Counted from the first letter of the stretch, positions 17,086-25,327 are shown. The stretch is 64,000 nucleotides of DNA from Firmicutes bacterium UBA5201 (GCA_002412775.1 DHVT01000012.1:163758-227757); one strand, 5' to 3'. Notes: generated by a model from the sequence alone, not told the origin. Numbers and translations: made by a program.

Positions 17086-17907
17086 ATGGAAGTATTGACG
17101 CTCATCGACAATTTGGTCTATGGCGAAGGTTTAACTGCGGAACACGGGTTGTCATTTCTGATCAAAGTGAAAAACAAGACCATACTTTTTGATACAGGTC
17201 AAACTGGTGCGATTATCCATAATGCAAACTATCTGGCAGAAGATTTGAATGATGTCGATGCGGTTATAATCAGCCATGGACATTATGATCATTGCGGGGG
17301 ATTGGAATCGTTCCTTGCAGTGAACAGCCATGCGACCATATATTTGAAGCAACGCGCATTGAGTGAAAAATATAGTGTGCATGGTGCTGTGAAGAAATTT
17401 GTAGGATTTTCATTAAAGAAACATTTGGACGAGTACTCAAATTCCTTTGTGTTTCTGGAGGAGGATACTGAGATATTCCCTGGTGTCAAACTGATTACAG
17501 AAATTTTCGAGTATACACACGATTTGATTGCTGATGGCGACTTTTTTGAAAAGTCTGAAATGAGTTTTCTTCAGGACCCTTTTGCCGATGAATTGTTCAT
17601 GCTCATCCATGAGCGCAATAAGAACCATTTGTTTACAGGTTGTTCTCACAAAGGCATACTCAATATATTCAAGACAGCTTATGAAAAGTTGAATAATGAG
17701 AAAATACACTCAGTGTCAGGAGGCATGCACTTCGGTGGCGCTCTTTTGGACCAATTGGATCAACATCTTGATAGATTTGATGTGTTTGGCATTGAAAAGT
17801 TTTATCTCAATCACTGTACTGGAATTGACGGATATACAAGGCTTAAAAACAAATTTCCGCTAGCAGTCCAATATGCCTTCACAGGCTACCATTACGAACT
17901 GTACTAA
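17086..17907 (+). CDS. Metallo-beta-lactamase-fold hydrolase
   Basis: This 273-aa metal-dependent hydrolase has the HxHxDH motif in ISHGHYDHCGG (His64, His66, Asp68, His69) and downstream metal positions in the GCSHKGILN and SGGMHFGG regions. This pattern resembles the family annotated as 7,8-dihydropterin-6-methyl-4-(beta-D-ribofuranosyl)-aminobenzene 5'-phosphate synthase-like proteins, whose role in bacteria is generally unproven. The start at 17086 follows GGGAGGATTTTTATT. Substrate unknown. Confidence 0.88.
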   Translation: MEVLTLIDNLVYGEGLTAEHGLSFLIKVKNKTILFDTGQTGAIIHNANYLAEDLNDVDAVIISHGHYDHCGGLESFLAVNSHATIYLKQRALSEKYSVHGAVKKFVGFSLKKHLDEYSNSFVFLEEDTEIFPGVKLITEIFEYTHDLIADGDFFEKSEMSFLQDPFADELFMLIHERNKNHLFTGCSHKGILNIFKTAYEKLNNEKIHSVSGGMHFGGALLDQLDQHLDRFDVFGIEKFYLNHCTGIDGYTRLKNKFPLAVQYAFTGYHYELY

Positions 17908-18012
17908 CGGAAATATATTTGATTTATATGAGTATTTTGACGAGGATGGGGTATATAGAAAAAACCTTGAGATGAAAATTTCAAGGTTTGAATATTATAT
18001 TTCCCCCCTATA

Positions 18013-18041
18013 TCCTCTAGCATTGACTAGAGGATTTTTTT
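18013..18041 (+). terminator. Terminator after the metallo-hydrolase
   Basis: Stem TCCTCTAG / CTAGAGGA (18013-18020, 18027-18034) with loop CATTGA and a T7 tail; it reaches the stop codon of the convergent Lrp-type gene. Confidence 0.85.
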
Positions 18042-18489
18042 AGAGTTTTTCTTCCGAATATGGCAAAATGGCCTTTCTCTTCAATGGGCTTGACAATATG
18101 ATTGAAGTCTTGGTGCTGCCAATTGCCTGAATCTTATCCAAAATGGACTCAAGTTCATGAGTGTTTTTACATACCACTCGAACAGTCATACAGTCTTCAC
18201 CGGTGACGTGATGACATTCGATGATGGAGGGCTCTTCACTGGTGAATTTCTTGAATCGGGCGTGAGCACTGACCTTCATTCCAACATGAACGATGGCTTC
18301 AACATAAAGGTTGAGTTTTTTGGGGTTGACAATGGCTGTATATCCTTCAATGACACCATTTTCCTCTAATCTTTTGACGCGTTCAGATACTGCAGGGGAT
18401 GTGAGATTCACTCGCTGACCAAGCTCTTTCATCGATATCCGCCCATCATTCTGAAGAATTTTTAATATACGCAAATCAGTTGTATCCAT
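18040..18489 (-). CDS. Lrp/AsnC-family transcriptional regulator
   Basis: This 149-aa regulator has an N-terminal winged helix (TDLRILKILQNDGRISMKEL and SPAVSERVKRLEENGVI) and a C-terminal RAM/ACT-like ligand-binding domain (HHVTGEDCMTVRVVCKNTHE). Family members sense amino acids and control metabolic genes. It is divergent from the carboxyltransferase gene with a 143-nt region between, which holds a 20-bp perfect palindrome, so it may regulate that gene and itself (inference). It starts after AATAGGAGTCATACC. Confidence 0.92.
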   Translation of the reverse strand: MDTTDLRILKILQNDGRISMKELGQRVNLTSPAVSERVKRLEENGVIEGYTAIVNPKKLNLYVEAIVHVGMKVSAHARFKKFTSEEPSIIECHHVTGEDCMTVRVVCKNTHELESILDKIQAIGSTKTSIILSSPLKRKAILPYSEEKL

Positions 18490-18568
18490 AGGTATGACTC
18501 CTATTATTATTTAAGTAAATCGGGAAATGTTTTAATTAAATTAGCTATAATAATACTATCACTTTTTA

Positions 18569-18588
18569 AAAAAACTGTACAGTTTTTT
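18569..18588. promoter_or_regulatory. Perfect 20-bp palindrome between lrp-like and carboxyltransferase genes
   Basis: Six A, then ACTGTACAGT less its shared A, then six T: a perfect palindrome centred on GTAC. It lies in the divergent intergenic region and is a candidate operator. It has almost no loop, so it is less likely to be a terminator. Confidence 0.5.
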
Positions 18589-18632
18589 ATACTCATGTTA
18601 AACTTTTGATGAATAACTCTAGGAGGTTAGTA

Positions 18633-20030
18633 ATGGCTGCGATAAAAGTAACTGAAACAATTTTAAGGGACGCACATCAATCCTTAATTGCAACCCGTCT
18701 GAGAACAGAACAAATGGTTCCGATTCTGGAGTCTCTTGACGCTGTAGGCTATCATGCGCTTGAGTGTTGGGGAGGAGCAACTTTCGATTCATCTTTAAGA
18801 TATCTGAATGAGAATCCTTGGGAAAGACTCCGTATTATTCGTAAAAATGTTAAAAACACCAAATTGCAAATGTTGCTACGTGGACAGAATATACTAGGTT
18901 ACAAGCATTACGCCGACGATGTCGTTGAAGAGTTTGTGAAAAGATCCATTTCAAACGGGATTGACATCATCAGAATTTTCGATGCACTTAATGATCTACG
19001 AAACATTGAAAAAGCTTTAAACACCACTAAAAAAGAAGGCGGGCACGCACAAGCGGCCATTTCTTATACCATAAGTCCAGTGCATACCGTTGAAACCTAT
19101 GTCAATCTCGCAAAAGATATGGAGTCCATGGGTGCGGATTCAATTTGTATCAAAGACATGTCAGGTCTATTGACTCCTTACGGTACTGAGGAACTTGTAA
19201 AGGCAATAAAAGCAAATACAAGTATTCCACTCGAAATCCACTCGCATTATACAAGTGGTCTTGCAAGTATGGCTTACTTGAAAGCCATAGAAGCCGGCGT
19301 AGACATCATAGACACTGCAATATCACCGTTCGCTTTGGGTACTTCCCAACCGCCTACGGAACCATTTGTGGCAGCACTTGCCGGAACTGAGTATGATACA
19401 GGACTTGATCTCATCAAGCTTGACAAAATCACTGAGTATTTCGCACCAATCCGCGAAAAAGCAATCGAGTCTGGTCTAATGGACCCAAAAATTCTTGGAG
19501 TGGATATCAATACATTGGTATATCAGGTACCAGGTGGTATGCTTTCCAATTTGGTTTCACAACTTAAAGCTCAAAATGCTCTTGATAAATATGAGGAAGT
19601 ACTGAAAGAGGTCCCACGTGTTCGTGCAGATCTCGGTTTCCCTCCACTTGTGACACCTACAAGCCAGATCATCGGCACACAAGCTGTTTTGAATGTGGTG
19701 ATGGGAGAGCGCTATAAGATGGTACCCAAAGAAGTCAAAGAATACGTCAGAGGTATGTATGGCAAGCCGACGGTAGACATCAGTCCTGAGATCATTCATA
19801 AAATCATTGGCGACCAAGAAGTAATCACATGTAGACCTGCAGACTTGATTCCTTCTCAACTTATAACCGAAAGAGAAAAAATCAAGGAGTTCATTGAAGA
19901 GGAAGAGGATGTACTTTCATATATCTTGTTCCCACCTGTTGCTCTCGATTATTTCAAGTATAGACAGGCACAGAAATATAAAATTGATAGCGATTTGGTA
20001 AACAATGAGGAAAAAACACATCCTGTTTAA
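18633..20030 (+). CDS. Carboxyltransferase subunit (oxaloacetate decarboxylase alpha / pyruvate carboxylase B type) without biotin domain
   Basis: This 465-aa protein has the HMGL-like TIM barrel carboxyltransferase domain: VTETILRDAHQSLIATR, LECWGGATFDSSLRYLNE, the metal motif EIHSHYTSGLA, followed by the conserved carboxylase domain (VPGGMLSNLVSQLK). It moves CO2 between oxaloacetate/pyruvate and a biotinyl carrier. The length stops short of a biotinyl domain, so the carrier must be a separate protein not in this window. The start at 18633 follows CTAGGAGGTTAGTA. A small membrane protein follows 9 nt later, reminiscent of sodium-pump decarboxylase operons. Confidence 0.9.
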   Translation: MAAIKVTETILRDAHQSLIATRLRTEQMVPILESLDAVGYHALECWGGATFDSSLRYLNENPWERLRIIRKNVKNTKLQMLLRGQNILGYKHYADDVVEEFVKRSISNGIDIIRIFDALNDLRNIEKALNTTKKEGGHAQAAISYTISPVHTVETYVNLAKDMESMGADSICIKDMSGLLTPYGTEELVKAIKANTSIPLEIHSHYTSGLASMAYLKAIEAGVDIIDTAISPFALGTSQPPTEPFVAALAGTEYDTGLDLIKLDKITEYFAPIREKAIESGLMDPKILGVDINTLVYQVPGGMLSNLVSQLKAQNALDKYEEVLKEVPRVRADLGFPPLVTPTSQIIGTQAVLNVVMGERYKMVPKEVKEYVRGMYGKPTVDISPEIIHKIIGDQEVITCRPADLIPSQLITEREKIKEFIEEEEDVLSYILFPPVALDYFKYRQAQKYKIDSDLVNNEEKTHPV

Positions 20031-20039
20031 GAGGTGAAC

Positions 20040-20357
20040 ATGACAAAACGTGAACAAAGAAGACAAGATTATGAAAATCAAATTTTTGAAAATTGGCAAA
20101 TCAAGCGGGATGACGGCAAATGGCATTTCATACTCCGATTCGGTTTGCTGACATGGGGAGCAAGCACTTTCGCATTATACTGGGTAATCATGATGATACT
20201 TGGAAAAATAGGAGGTTCAGGTAACTTGTTCACTTGGTTTCAAGCCATCTACTCATTTGTTTTCTTTATTCTATTCGGTATCCTCTATGGATTGGTTTTA
20301 TGGAACAGAAATGAAAAGATTTTTAAAAGAAAATATCCTTACGGACGCATAAAGTAA
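20040..20357 (+). CDS. Small membrane protein of unknown function
   Basis: This 105-aa protein has a charged N-terminus (TKREQRRQDYENQ) and two predicted transmembrane helices (about 43-63 and 72-92), ending in a basic tail. It is 9 nt downstream of the carboxyltransferase gene with AAGAGGTGA as ribosome site and is probably co-transcribed. Oxaloacetate decarboxylase gamma subunits are small membrane proteins too, but they have one helix, so this is not assigned as OadG. Confidence 0.72.
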   Translation: MTKREQRRQDYENQIFENWQIKRDDGKWHFILRFGLLTWGASTFALYWVIMMILGKIGGSGNLFTWFQAIYSFVFFILFGILYGLVLWNRNEKIFKRKYPYGRIK

Positions 20358-20365
20358 ATAAATTA

Positions 20366-20406
20366 AGTCCTAATTTGATCATCGATCAGATTGGGACTTT
20401 TTTTTA
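20366..20406 (+). terminator. Terminator after the small membrane protein
   Basis: An imperfect 15-bp stem (AGTCCTAATTTGATC paired with GATCAGATTGGGACT) with loop ATC is followed by T8. Confidence 0.88.
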
Positions 20407-20416
20407 TTGGAAATAC

Positions 20417-20444
20417 TTGTAAATTATATAAAATGGTATATAAT
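20417..20444 (+). promoter_or_regulatory. Putative promoter of the Tad-like operon
   Basis: TTGTAA (20417-20422), 16-bp spacer and TATAAT (20439-20444) precede the first gene by about 30 nt. Confidence 0.6.
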
Positions 20445-20473
20445 ATATTTATATCCATATTTTAGGAGAATTC

Positions 20474-21259
20474 ATGTTTTATATTCTAGCGTCTGATTAC
20501 AACAAAAAATTACATCACCATGTCGCATCAAAGGGAGTGCAGGTCCAATATATCAGCACTTTGGAACAGCTCATCATAAATGAAAGCGACACAGTGATCA
20601 TTGATATGGGTTGTCATGAGTATGAACTTACAGCCTTATTGACAGATAAGACTATCAGATGTATATGCATGGGGGATGATGACCAAACAAGTGGAAATCC
20701 GATATACATTTCAAAGTATCAGCCTATTGAAGCGATCTGTTCCACCATTTTTGATCGAGATCATCTGCTGGTCACAATTATCGGAGAAGCGGTTTTATTT
20801 GAGCAAATCATGAGGACCTATCCCAATTGCAACTTTATCGATTTTTCATACAATCCTAATTCCGACTTGTCATTGATCCAAATCTTGGATAAGAGTGAGA
20901 CAGATCTTTTGAAGTTTTATGGAAGCGCCAAGAAGAAAATACTTTATCCAATAACGACGATCATGGATTTGCTCGATCCGCCCATCAAATTCATCAAACC
21001 AATGGTGGATACACTAAAGAAAAGTCGTGATACCATTGTCCGTATAGACAAGCTCAAAGGACCACTGGATTTGATGCTGCTCAACTTGTCGGATCTGATT
21101 ATTTGTGTTCATGAAAAAACAGATAGCGACCACATCAGATTTGACACTTCCATCAAGAAAATTATAGGCAACAAAAAAATTATCAGTCTCAATGCATCCA
21201 CCAAGGCTTATGAGCAGTTCAATCTCTCAGATCATATGATTTGCACCAAGGAGGCTTAA
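20474..21259 (+). CDS. TadZ/CpaE-position protein without P-loop
   Basis: This 261-aa protein is the first gene of the Tad-like operon. The N-terminal 90 residues have a receiver-like alternating pattern (YILASDYNKKLHHH, VIIDMGCHEY) and the rest looks like a degenerate MinD/SIMIBI-type fold (LLVTIIGEAVLFEQIM, LLNLSDLIICVHE). No Walker A lysine loop is visible. TadZ proteins have a receiver-like N-terminus plus a MinD-like domain and position the pilus machine, so position and shape suggest a diverged TadZ; homology is not proven by eye. It ends directly before tadA with AAGGAGGCTTAA over the junction. Confidence 0.6.
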   Translation: MFYILASDYNKKLHHHVASKGVQVQYISTLEQLIINESDTVIIDMGCHEYELTALLTDKTIRCICMGDDDQTSGNPIYISKYQPIEAICSTIFDRDHLLVTIIGEAVLFEQIMRTYPNCNFIDFSYNPNSDLSLIQILDKSETDLLKFYGSAKKKILYPITTIMDLLDPPIKFIKPMVDTLKKSRDTIVRIDKLKGPLDLMLLNLSDLIICVHEKTDSDHIRFDTSIKKIIGNKKIISLNASTKAYEQFNLSDHMICTKEA

Positions 21260-22441
21260 ATGACCTACGAAAAAATCAATCAGTTGAAAATAGAGATTTT
21301 GAACGATCTTGCACATTTTGAAACGCCTCATATTATGGAAAAAATCACCAAAACCATTCAAACAAATGAGTCCATGAATACAGAAGAAAAATTCATAGTA
21401 CGAGAAAAATTGATCAATGCAATTTTGAAATACGATATTATTCAACCCCTTTTGGATGATTCTGATATTTCAGAGATCATGATCAATGGACCAAATAAGG
21501 TTTTCGTTGAGAAAAAAGGGAAAATCCTAAAAACCGATATCTATTTTTCAGATCGTCAGCATATTCACCAATGGATTCAAAAGATCGCAACCGAAGTAGG
21601 GAGGGAAGTGAATTACGGAAACCCTTTGATGGATGCCAGACTAAAAGACGGATCTCGTGTCAATGTGATTTTGGATCCAGTTGCGATTGACGGTCCGATG
21701 GTCACAATCAGAAAATTCAACCAGGTTTTCAATGAGCCACACGAACTCATCCAAGTCGGAATGTTTTCAGAAGAAGTCGCCTCATTTTTGGAACTGTGCA
21801 TCAAATCTAGATTTAATCTCTTCATTTGTGGAGGAACGGGTAGCGGAAAAACAACACTATTGAATTGTTTGACATCATACATCAATGACAATGAGCGCAT
21901 TATTGTCATTGAGGACGCTTCAGAGATTCAAATCAACCATATTCCAAATGCTATTTTTCTTGAAACGAGAACCAACCAAAATATAGATCATCCCATAGCA
22001 ATGTCTGACTTGATCAAGAATGCTCTGAGGATGAGACCAGATCGTATAATAGTTGGAGAAGTCAGAGGCTGTGAGGTCATCGACATGTTACAAGCCATGA
22101 ATACGGGGCATGAGGGTTCGATTTCAACCGGGCATAGCAATTCCTCATATGACATGTTGACACGATTGGAAGTGATTTCAAGCAGCCACAGCCCTATTCA
22201 TCATCAACTGCTGAGAAGGCAAATCATCTCGGCTATAGATTTATTGGTTTTCGTGGAGCGGACTTCGGAAGGCACGAGAAAATTGACCAACATATCTGAA
22301 GTCATTAAAAATAGGGACGACTACACATTGAATGAAATTTACAGTCAAAACGAATCCAACCATTGCAATTTGGACGTCCTTATAGGGAAAGTGCAACAAA
22401 AAGACAAATTTAGGCGGTACTCAAATGCTCTCGTTAGATGA
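21260..22441 (+). CDS. TadA/CpaF-type secretion ATPase
   Basis: This 393-aa ATPase powers assembly of a type IV/Tad pilus or related secretion. It has the N-terminal helical region, the linker ISEIMINGPNKVFVEKKGK typical of CpaF, Walker A GGTGSGKTT (191-199), the Asp box IVIEDASEIQ, Walker B region MRPDRIIVGEVRG and the His box GHEGSISTGHSNS. Length is at the short end of the family but complete. It starts on the base after the preceding stop codon and overlaps the next gene by 17 nt, showing tight coupling. Confidence 0.95.
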   Translation: MTYEKINQLKIEILNDLAHFETPHIMEKITKTIQTNESMNTEEKFIVREKLINAILKYDIIQPLLDDSDISEIMINGPNKVFVEKKGKILKTDIYFSDRQHIHQWIQKIATEVGREVNYGNPLMDARLKDGSRVNVILDPVAIDGPMVTIRKFNQVFNEPHELIQVGMFSEEVASFLELCIKSRFNLFICGGTGSGKTTLLNCLTSYINDNERIIVIEDASEIQINHIPNAIFLETRTNQNIDHPIAMSDLIKNALRMRPDRIIVGEVRGCEVIDMLQAMNTGHEGSISTGHSNSSYDMLTRLEVISSSHSPIHHQLLRRQIISAIDLLVFVERTSEGTRKLTNISEVIKNRDDYTLNEIYSQNESNHCNLDVLIGKVQQKDKFRRYSNALVR

Positions 22442-23141
22442 AATCAACATCAAGAACGTATTGTTGGATGTGATGTTCTACCCGGTCGGAGTCAAGTTTT
22501 TCTTTGATAGCACTTTTTTGTCGATTATTGCTTTAGTGTTGATCATTATTTTGCTTCTAACAAAAAAATGCTATCGTTCCGATTCCTATACTTCCACATT
22601 TAATGCTTTTATGGAATTCCTTAATCATATGAACACCTATTTGTCAGTCGGGTATAGCTTCAAAAATGCGATTACGAAGTTTGATGCAAATGATGGAAGT
22701 CATCCTGAACATTTATGTGCAAGTATGAAAGCTATGCAAAATATTATTGTATTCAATGGCACGGATCAAAAATTGTTTGAGGTTTTACATGAACATTATC
22801 CCATCAAGGAGACCGAATCTTTTCAAAAATTGATGCATCAAGCCTTGCTTGCGGGTTCCCAATCTTCATACATAGTCAATGTAACGCTGGATCTGCTTTA
22901 TTTGAAAAGCAAGACCCAATCGGAAGTCGAACTGATATTGTTTCAAAAGAAACTCGAACAAATGATACTGTGTATGGCGCCACTTGGGATTATAGGATTC
23001 ATCAAACTGACTTCCAGCCAATATTTATCCATTCTGTATACGTCAATACTTGGAAGATTGATCATGTTATTCGCTTTTGGAATTTTGATTCTGATGAAAA
23101 TCACTTCAGATCATATCGTAAAAATAAAATTGGAAGGATGA
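22425..23141 (+). CDS. Short TadB-like type II secretion F-domain membrane protein
   Basis: This 238-aa protein has an N-terminal transmembrane segment (TFLSIIALVLIIILLL), a cytoplasmic helical domain with GYSFKNAITKF, which resembles the T2SF motif G.s...al, and two C-terminal hydrophobic segments. TadB proteins are usually near 300 residues, so this is a reduced version. It overlaps tadA by 17 nt and its stop overlaps an ATG of the next gene (ATGA). It should form the inner-membrane platform together with the next protein. Confidence 0.78.
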   Translation: MLSLDEINIKNVLLDVMFYPVGVKFFFDSTFLSIIALVLIIILLLTKKCYRSDSYTSTFNAFMEFLNHMNTYLSVGYSFKNAITKFDANDGSHPEHLCASMKAMQNIIVFNGTDQKLFEVLHEHYPIKETESFQKLMHQALLAGSQSSYIVNVTLDLLYLKSKTQSEVELILFQKKLEQMILCMAPLGIIGFIKLTSSQYLSILYTSILGRLIMLFAFGILILMKITSDHIVKIKLEG

Positions 23142-23143
23142 CT

Positions 23144-23635
23144 ATGCATATCATTAAAGAACTCAATTCCAAAATTGACGATCGATTGATCAAGGCGAAA
23201 CTCAAGACAAAGCCCATGAGTCTTTTTGAAAAAAATCAAACCGATTTTCTTCAATCATTGCTTCTGAACCTGAACAGCGGAATGACGCTTGAGGAGTCGC
23301 TTCAGCTTGCCATCAAATCAGCCCACTATGCGCCGGAACTGATACATCAATCTCAATTGAGGCAAAGTGCGATCAGTGGATTGAACCATTTCTCCGTGAT
23401 TGAATCCAGTGATAAGGTTTGGAGAATGACAAGGCTCATCAATCAAACTCACAAGACAGGGAATTCAAATCTGGTGTATGCAATCAACAAGTTGTATGAA
23501 GAGCTTTGGATGGAAAAAACGAGTGAGTTTAAAAAAAAATCTGAAAAAGTCAGCATTCAACTTACTTTCTTGCTTATGCTGTCCCTAATCAGTGTGATTG
23601 TAATAGTAGTTTCACCCATTATAATAATTTTTTAG
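23144..23635 (+). CDS. Very short TadC-like platform protein
   Basis: This 163-aa protein has a T2SF-like helical stretch (LLNLNSGMTLEESLQLAIKS), and a single C-terminal hydrophobic segment (LTFLLMLSLISVIVIVVSPI). It lacks the N-terminal membrane segments of normal TadC, which has about 300 residues. The start at 23144 has GGAAGG six nt upstream; the ATG at 23138 forms an ATGA overlap with the tadB stop and may also serve. AGGAGGCTTA at its end serves the prepilin gene. Confidence 0.72.
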   Translation: MHIIKELNSKIDDRLIKAKLKTKPMSLFEKNQTDFLQSLLLNLNSGMTLEESLQLAIKSAHYAPELIHQSQLRQSAISGLNHFSVIESSDKVWRMTRLINQTHKTGNSNLVYAINKLYEELWMEKTSEFKKKSEKVSIQLTFLLMLSLISVIVIVVSPIIIIF

Positions 23636-23643
23636 GAGGCTTA

Positions 23644-23823
23644 ATGCTTAAATTGTTCATCAAAGAGGAAAAAGGTATGGGAACCATAGAAATCGTCATT
23701 ATCATAGCAGTTTTAATTGGATTGGCATTTCTGTTCAGAACATTCGCAGTGGATTTTTTTATGGAACTCACCGAAGGCATCAAATCAAACAATCAAATAG
23801 ACACACTATTTACTAACCCATGA
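23644..23823 (+). CDS. Flp/TadE-like prepilin, 59 aa
   Basis: The frame from the ATG at 23644 encodes 59 residues and follows AGGAGGCTTA. It has a class III (type IV prepilin) signature: a short basic/acidic leader ending in KG, then MGTIE with Glu at +5 relative to the predicted cut after Gly11, then a long hydrophobic stretch (IVIIIAVLIGLAFLF). This is the form of Flp pilins and pseudopilins. Its stop overlaps the start of the FHA gene (ATGATG). No prepilin peptidase gene is visible in this window, so processing must rely on one elsewhere. Confidence 0.85.
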   Translation: MLKLFIKEEKGMGTIEIVIIIAVLIGLAFLFRTFAVDFFMELTEGIKSNNQIDTLFTNP

Positions 23824-24695
23824 TGCGATTTCTGATCAATAGAGGTGATTGCAATTCATTTGAGATCGACATGATTTCAAATGCAAAAATTGAAGGTCTG
23901 CTCAAGCCAAAATCTGTTGAAACAACCCAAAATGGACACTATTCACTGACTTACGAGGAGCCAGTCAACTCTAAAATAATCTCAGACCTTGTGAATGAAA
24001 ATTATTTTGATATCAATCGATATCAAGACCTATTGAACAAAATCATCCAATTGAAGATTAGATTGGCTAACTATATGCTCAATTCACAAAACTTGAACTT
24101 CAGCGTATATGAGGTCTGGTATGATTCAGTGACTAATGATTATCAGTTCATCTATTTGCCTGGCACTAAAATCGACCCACTTCAAGAACTCAACTTTTAC
24201 AGACACATCTTCATCGAATCCCCTTATATTTTTGACAATGACACCAAGCTGTTGTTGGAGCTTCGTCATGACTCCTTTGATCTCAATCGGTTTTGCGCAC
24301 TGTTTCAAAAGATGGAAAAAAAGAAAAAGAGCAGTGGTATATGGAAATTTTTATTGAATCCAAAAGAGGAATTACACAGCACACTTGAAACAAAAACAAT
24401 TCAAAAATCGAGAAAGTCTTGTCTTTTGGATGCTGATGAACCGACCCGATTTCATGAAATTCATTTCCATCACAACATCATTGGCAGAAGTGACGAATGC
24501 AATATAAAAATCGATGATTCAAGCATCAGTAGAAAACACGCGGTCCTATACAAAAAGAAACTCGATTTCACATTGGAAGACCTTGATTCCAGCAATGGAA
24601 CATTCCATAACGGCCAAGTCATAAAAGGATCAGTGGCATTGGTCAATGGTGATAAGCTACAATTTGGTGACAAAGAATTCATTTTTATCCTGTAG
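23820..24695 (+). CDS. FHA-domain protein of the Tad-like operon
   Basis: This 291-aa protein has an N-terminal domain of about 170 residues resembling the uncharacterised domain found before FHA domains in Clostridia, a short basic linker (KMEKKKKSS), and a C-terminal FHA domain (about 217-291) with the conserved pattern IIGRSDECNIKIDDSSISRK and SSNGTFHNG. FHA domains bind phosphothreonine, so this protein may couple Ser/Thr kinase signals to the secretion machine. It overlaps the prepilin stop by 4 nt (start ATG at 23820; ATG at 23823 also possible) and ends the operon. Confidence 0.88.
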   Translation: MMRFLINRGDCNSFEIDMISNAKIEGLLKPKSVETTQNGHYSLTYEEPVNSKIISDLVNENYFDINRYQDLLNKIIQLKIRLANYMLNSQNLNFSVYEVWYDSVTNDYQFIYLPGTKIDPLQELNFYRHIFIESPYIFDNDTKLLLELRHDSFDLNRFCALFQKMEKKKKSSGIWKFLLNPKEELHSTLETKTIQKSRKSCLLDADEPTRFHEIHFHHNIIGRSDECNIKIDDSSISRKHAVLYKKKLDFTLEDLDSSNGTFHNGQVIKGSVALVNGDKLQFGDKEFIFIL

Positions 24696-24750
24696 AATTT
24701 GTGATATCATATTAAAGTAGTTTATTAAGGAAATATAAGTCAAGGAGTAT

Positions 24751-25293
24751 ATGATGAAAAACGATGTAAAAGATGTATTGTATTCTGAAGAAATGTTGCG
24801 GGAACGCGTACAGGCACTTGCCGATGAAATTTCAGCAGCATACGAAGGTAAGGATTTGTTACTGATCGGAGTTTTGAAGGGTGCGAATGTCTTTATGTGT
24901 GACCTCATGAGAAAAATTCATTTTCCTATTCAAATTGATTTCATCGCAGCTTCTAGTTATGGACATTCAACAGAAAGCTCTGGTGTGGTAAAAATCTTGA
25001 AGGACTTGGATCATAGCATCGAAGGAAAGGACGTCATCATTGTCGAAGATATTATCGATACAGGTCTGACATTGAAATATCTGATAGAAAATTTCAAATC
25101 AAGAAATCCTAGAAGTCTTGAAATTTGTACTCTTCTAGATAAACCTGAAAGGCGCATTGCCAATCTTGATGTCAAATATGTCGGTTATCAGATTCCTGAT
25201 GAGTTCATAGTGGGTTATGGAATTGATTATGCTGAAAAATATAGAAATTTACCTTACATTGCCACGTTAAAACCAAGCGTTTATGAAAAATAG
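24751..25293 (+). CDS. hpt: Hypoxanthine phosphoribosyltransferase
   Basis: This 180-aa purine-salvage enzyme converts hypoxanthine and guanine plus PRPP to IMP and GMP. The PRPP motif is VIIVEDIIDTGLTL, the flexible loop ASSYGHSTESSG precedes it, and LLDKPERR and EFIVGYGIDYAEKYRNLP are the C-terminal base-binding region. Two consecutive ATG codons (24751, 24754) lie 3 and 6 nt after CAAGGAG; the second has the better spacing, so the true protein may be one residue shorter. Confidence 0.96.
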   Translation: MMKNDVKDVLYSEEMLRERVQALADEISAAYEGKDLLLIGVLKGANVFMCDLMRKIHFPIQIDFIAASSYGHSTESSGVVKILKDLDHSIEGKDVIIVEDIIDTGLTLKYLIENFKSRNPRSLEICTLLDKPERRIANLDVKYVGYQIPDEFIVGYGIDYAEKYRNLPYIATLKPSVYEK

Positions 25294-25327
25294 CTTGTGA
25301 ACATTTAATAAAAAACGTGTTTTTCGT

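Noticed and set aside
20040..20357. OadG (gamma subunit) assignment for the small protein after the carboxyltransferase
   Set aside because: It has two membrane helices and a basic tail, unlike the single-helix OadG; kept as unknown.
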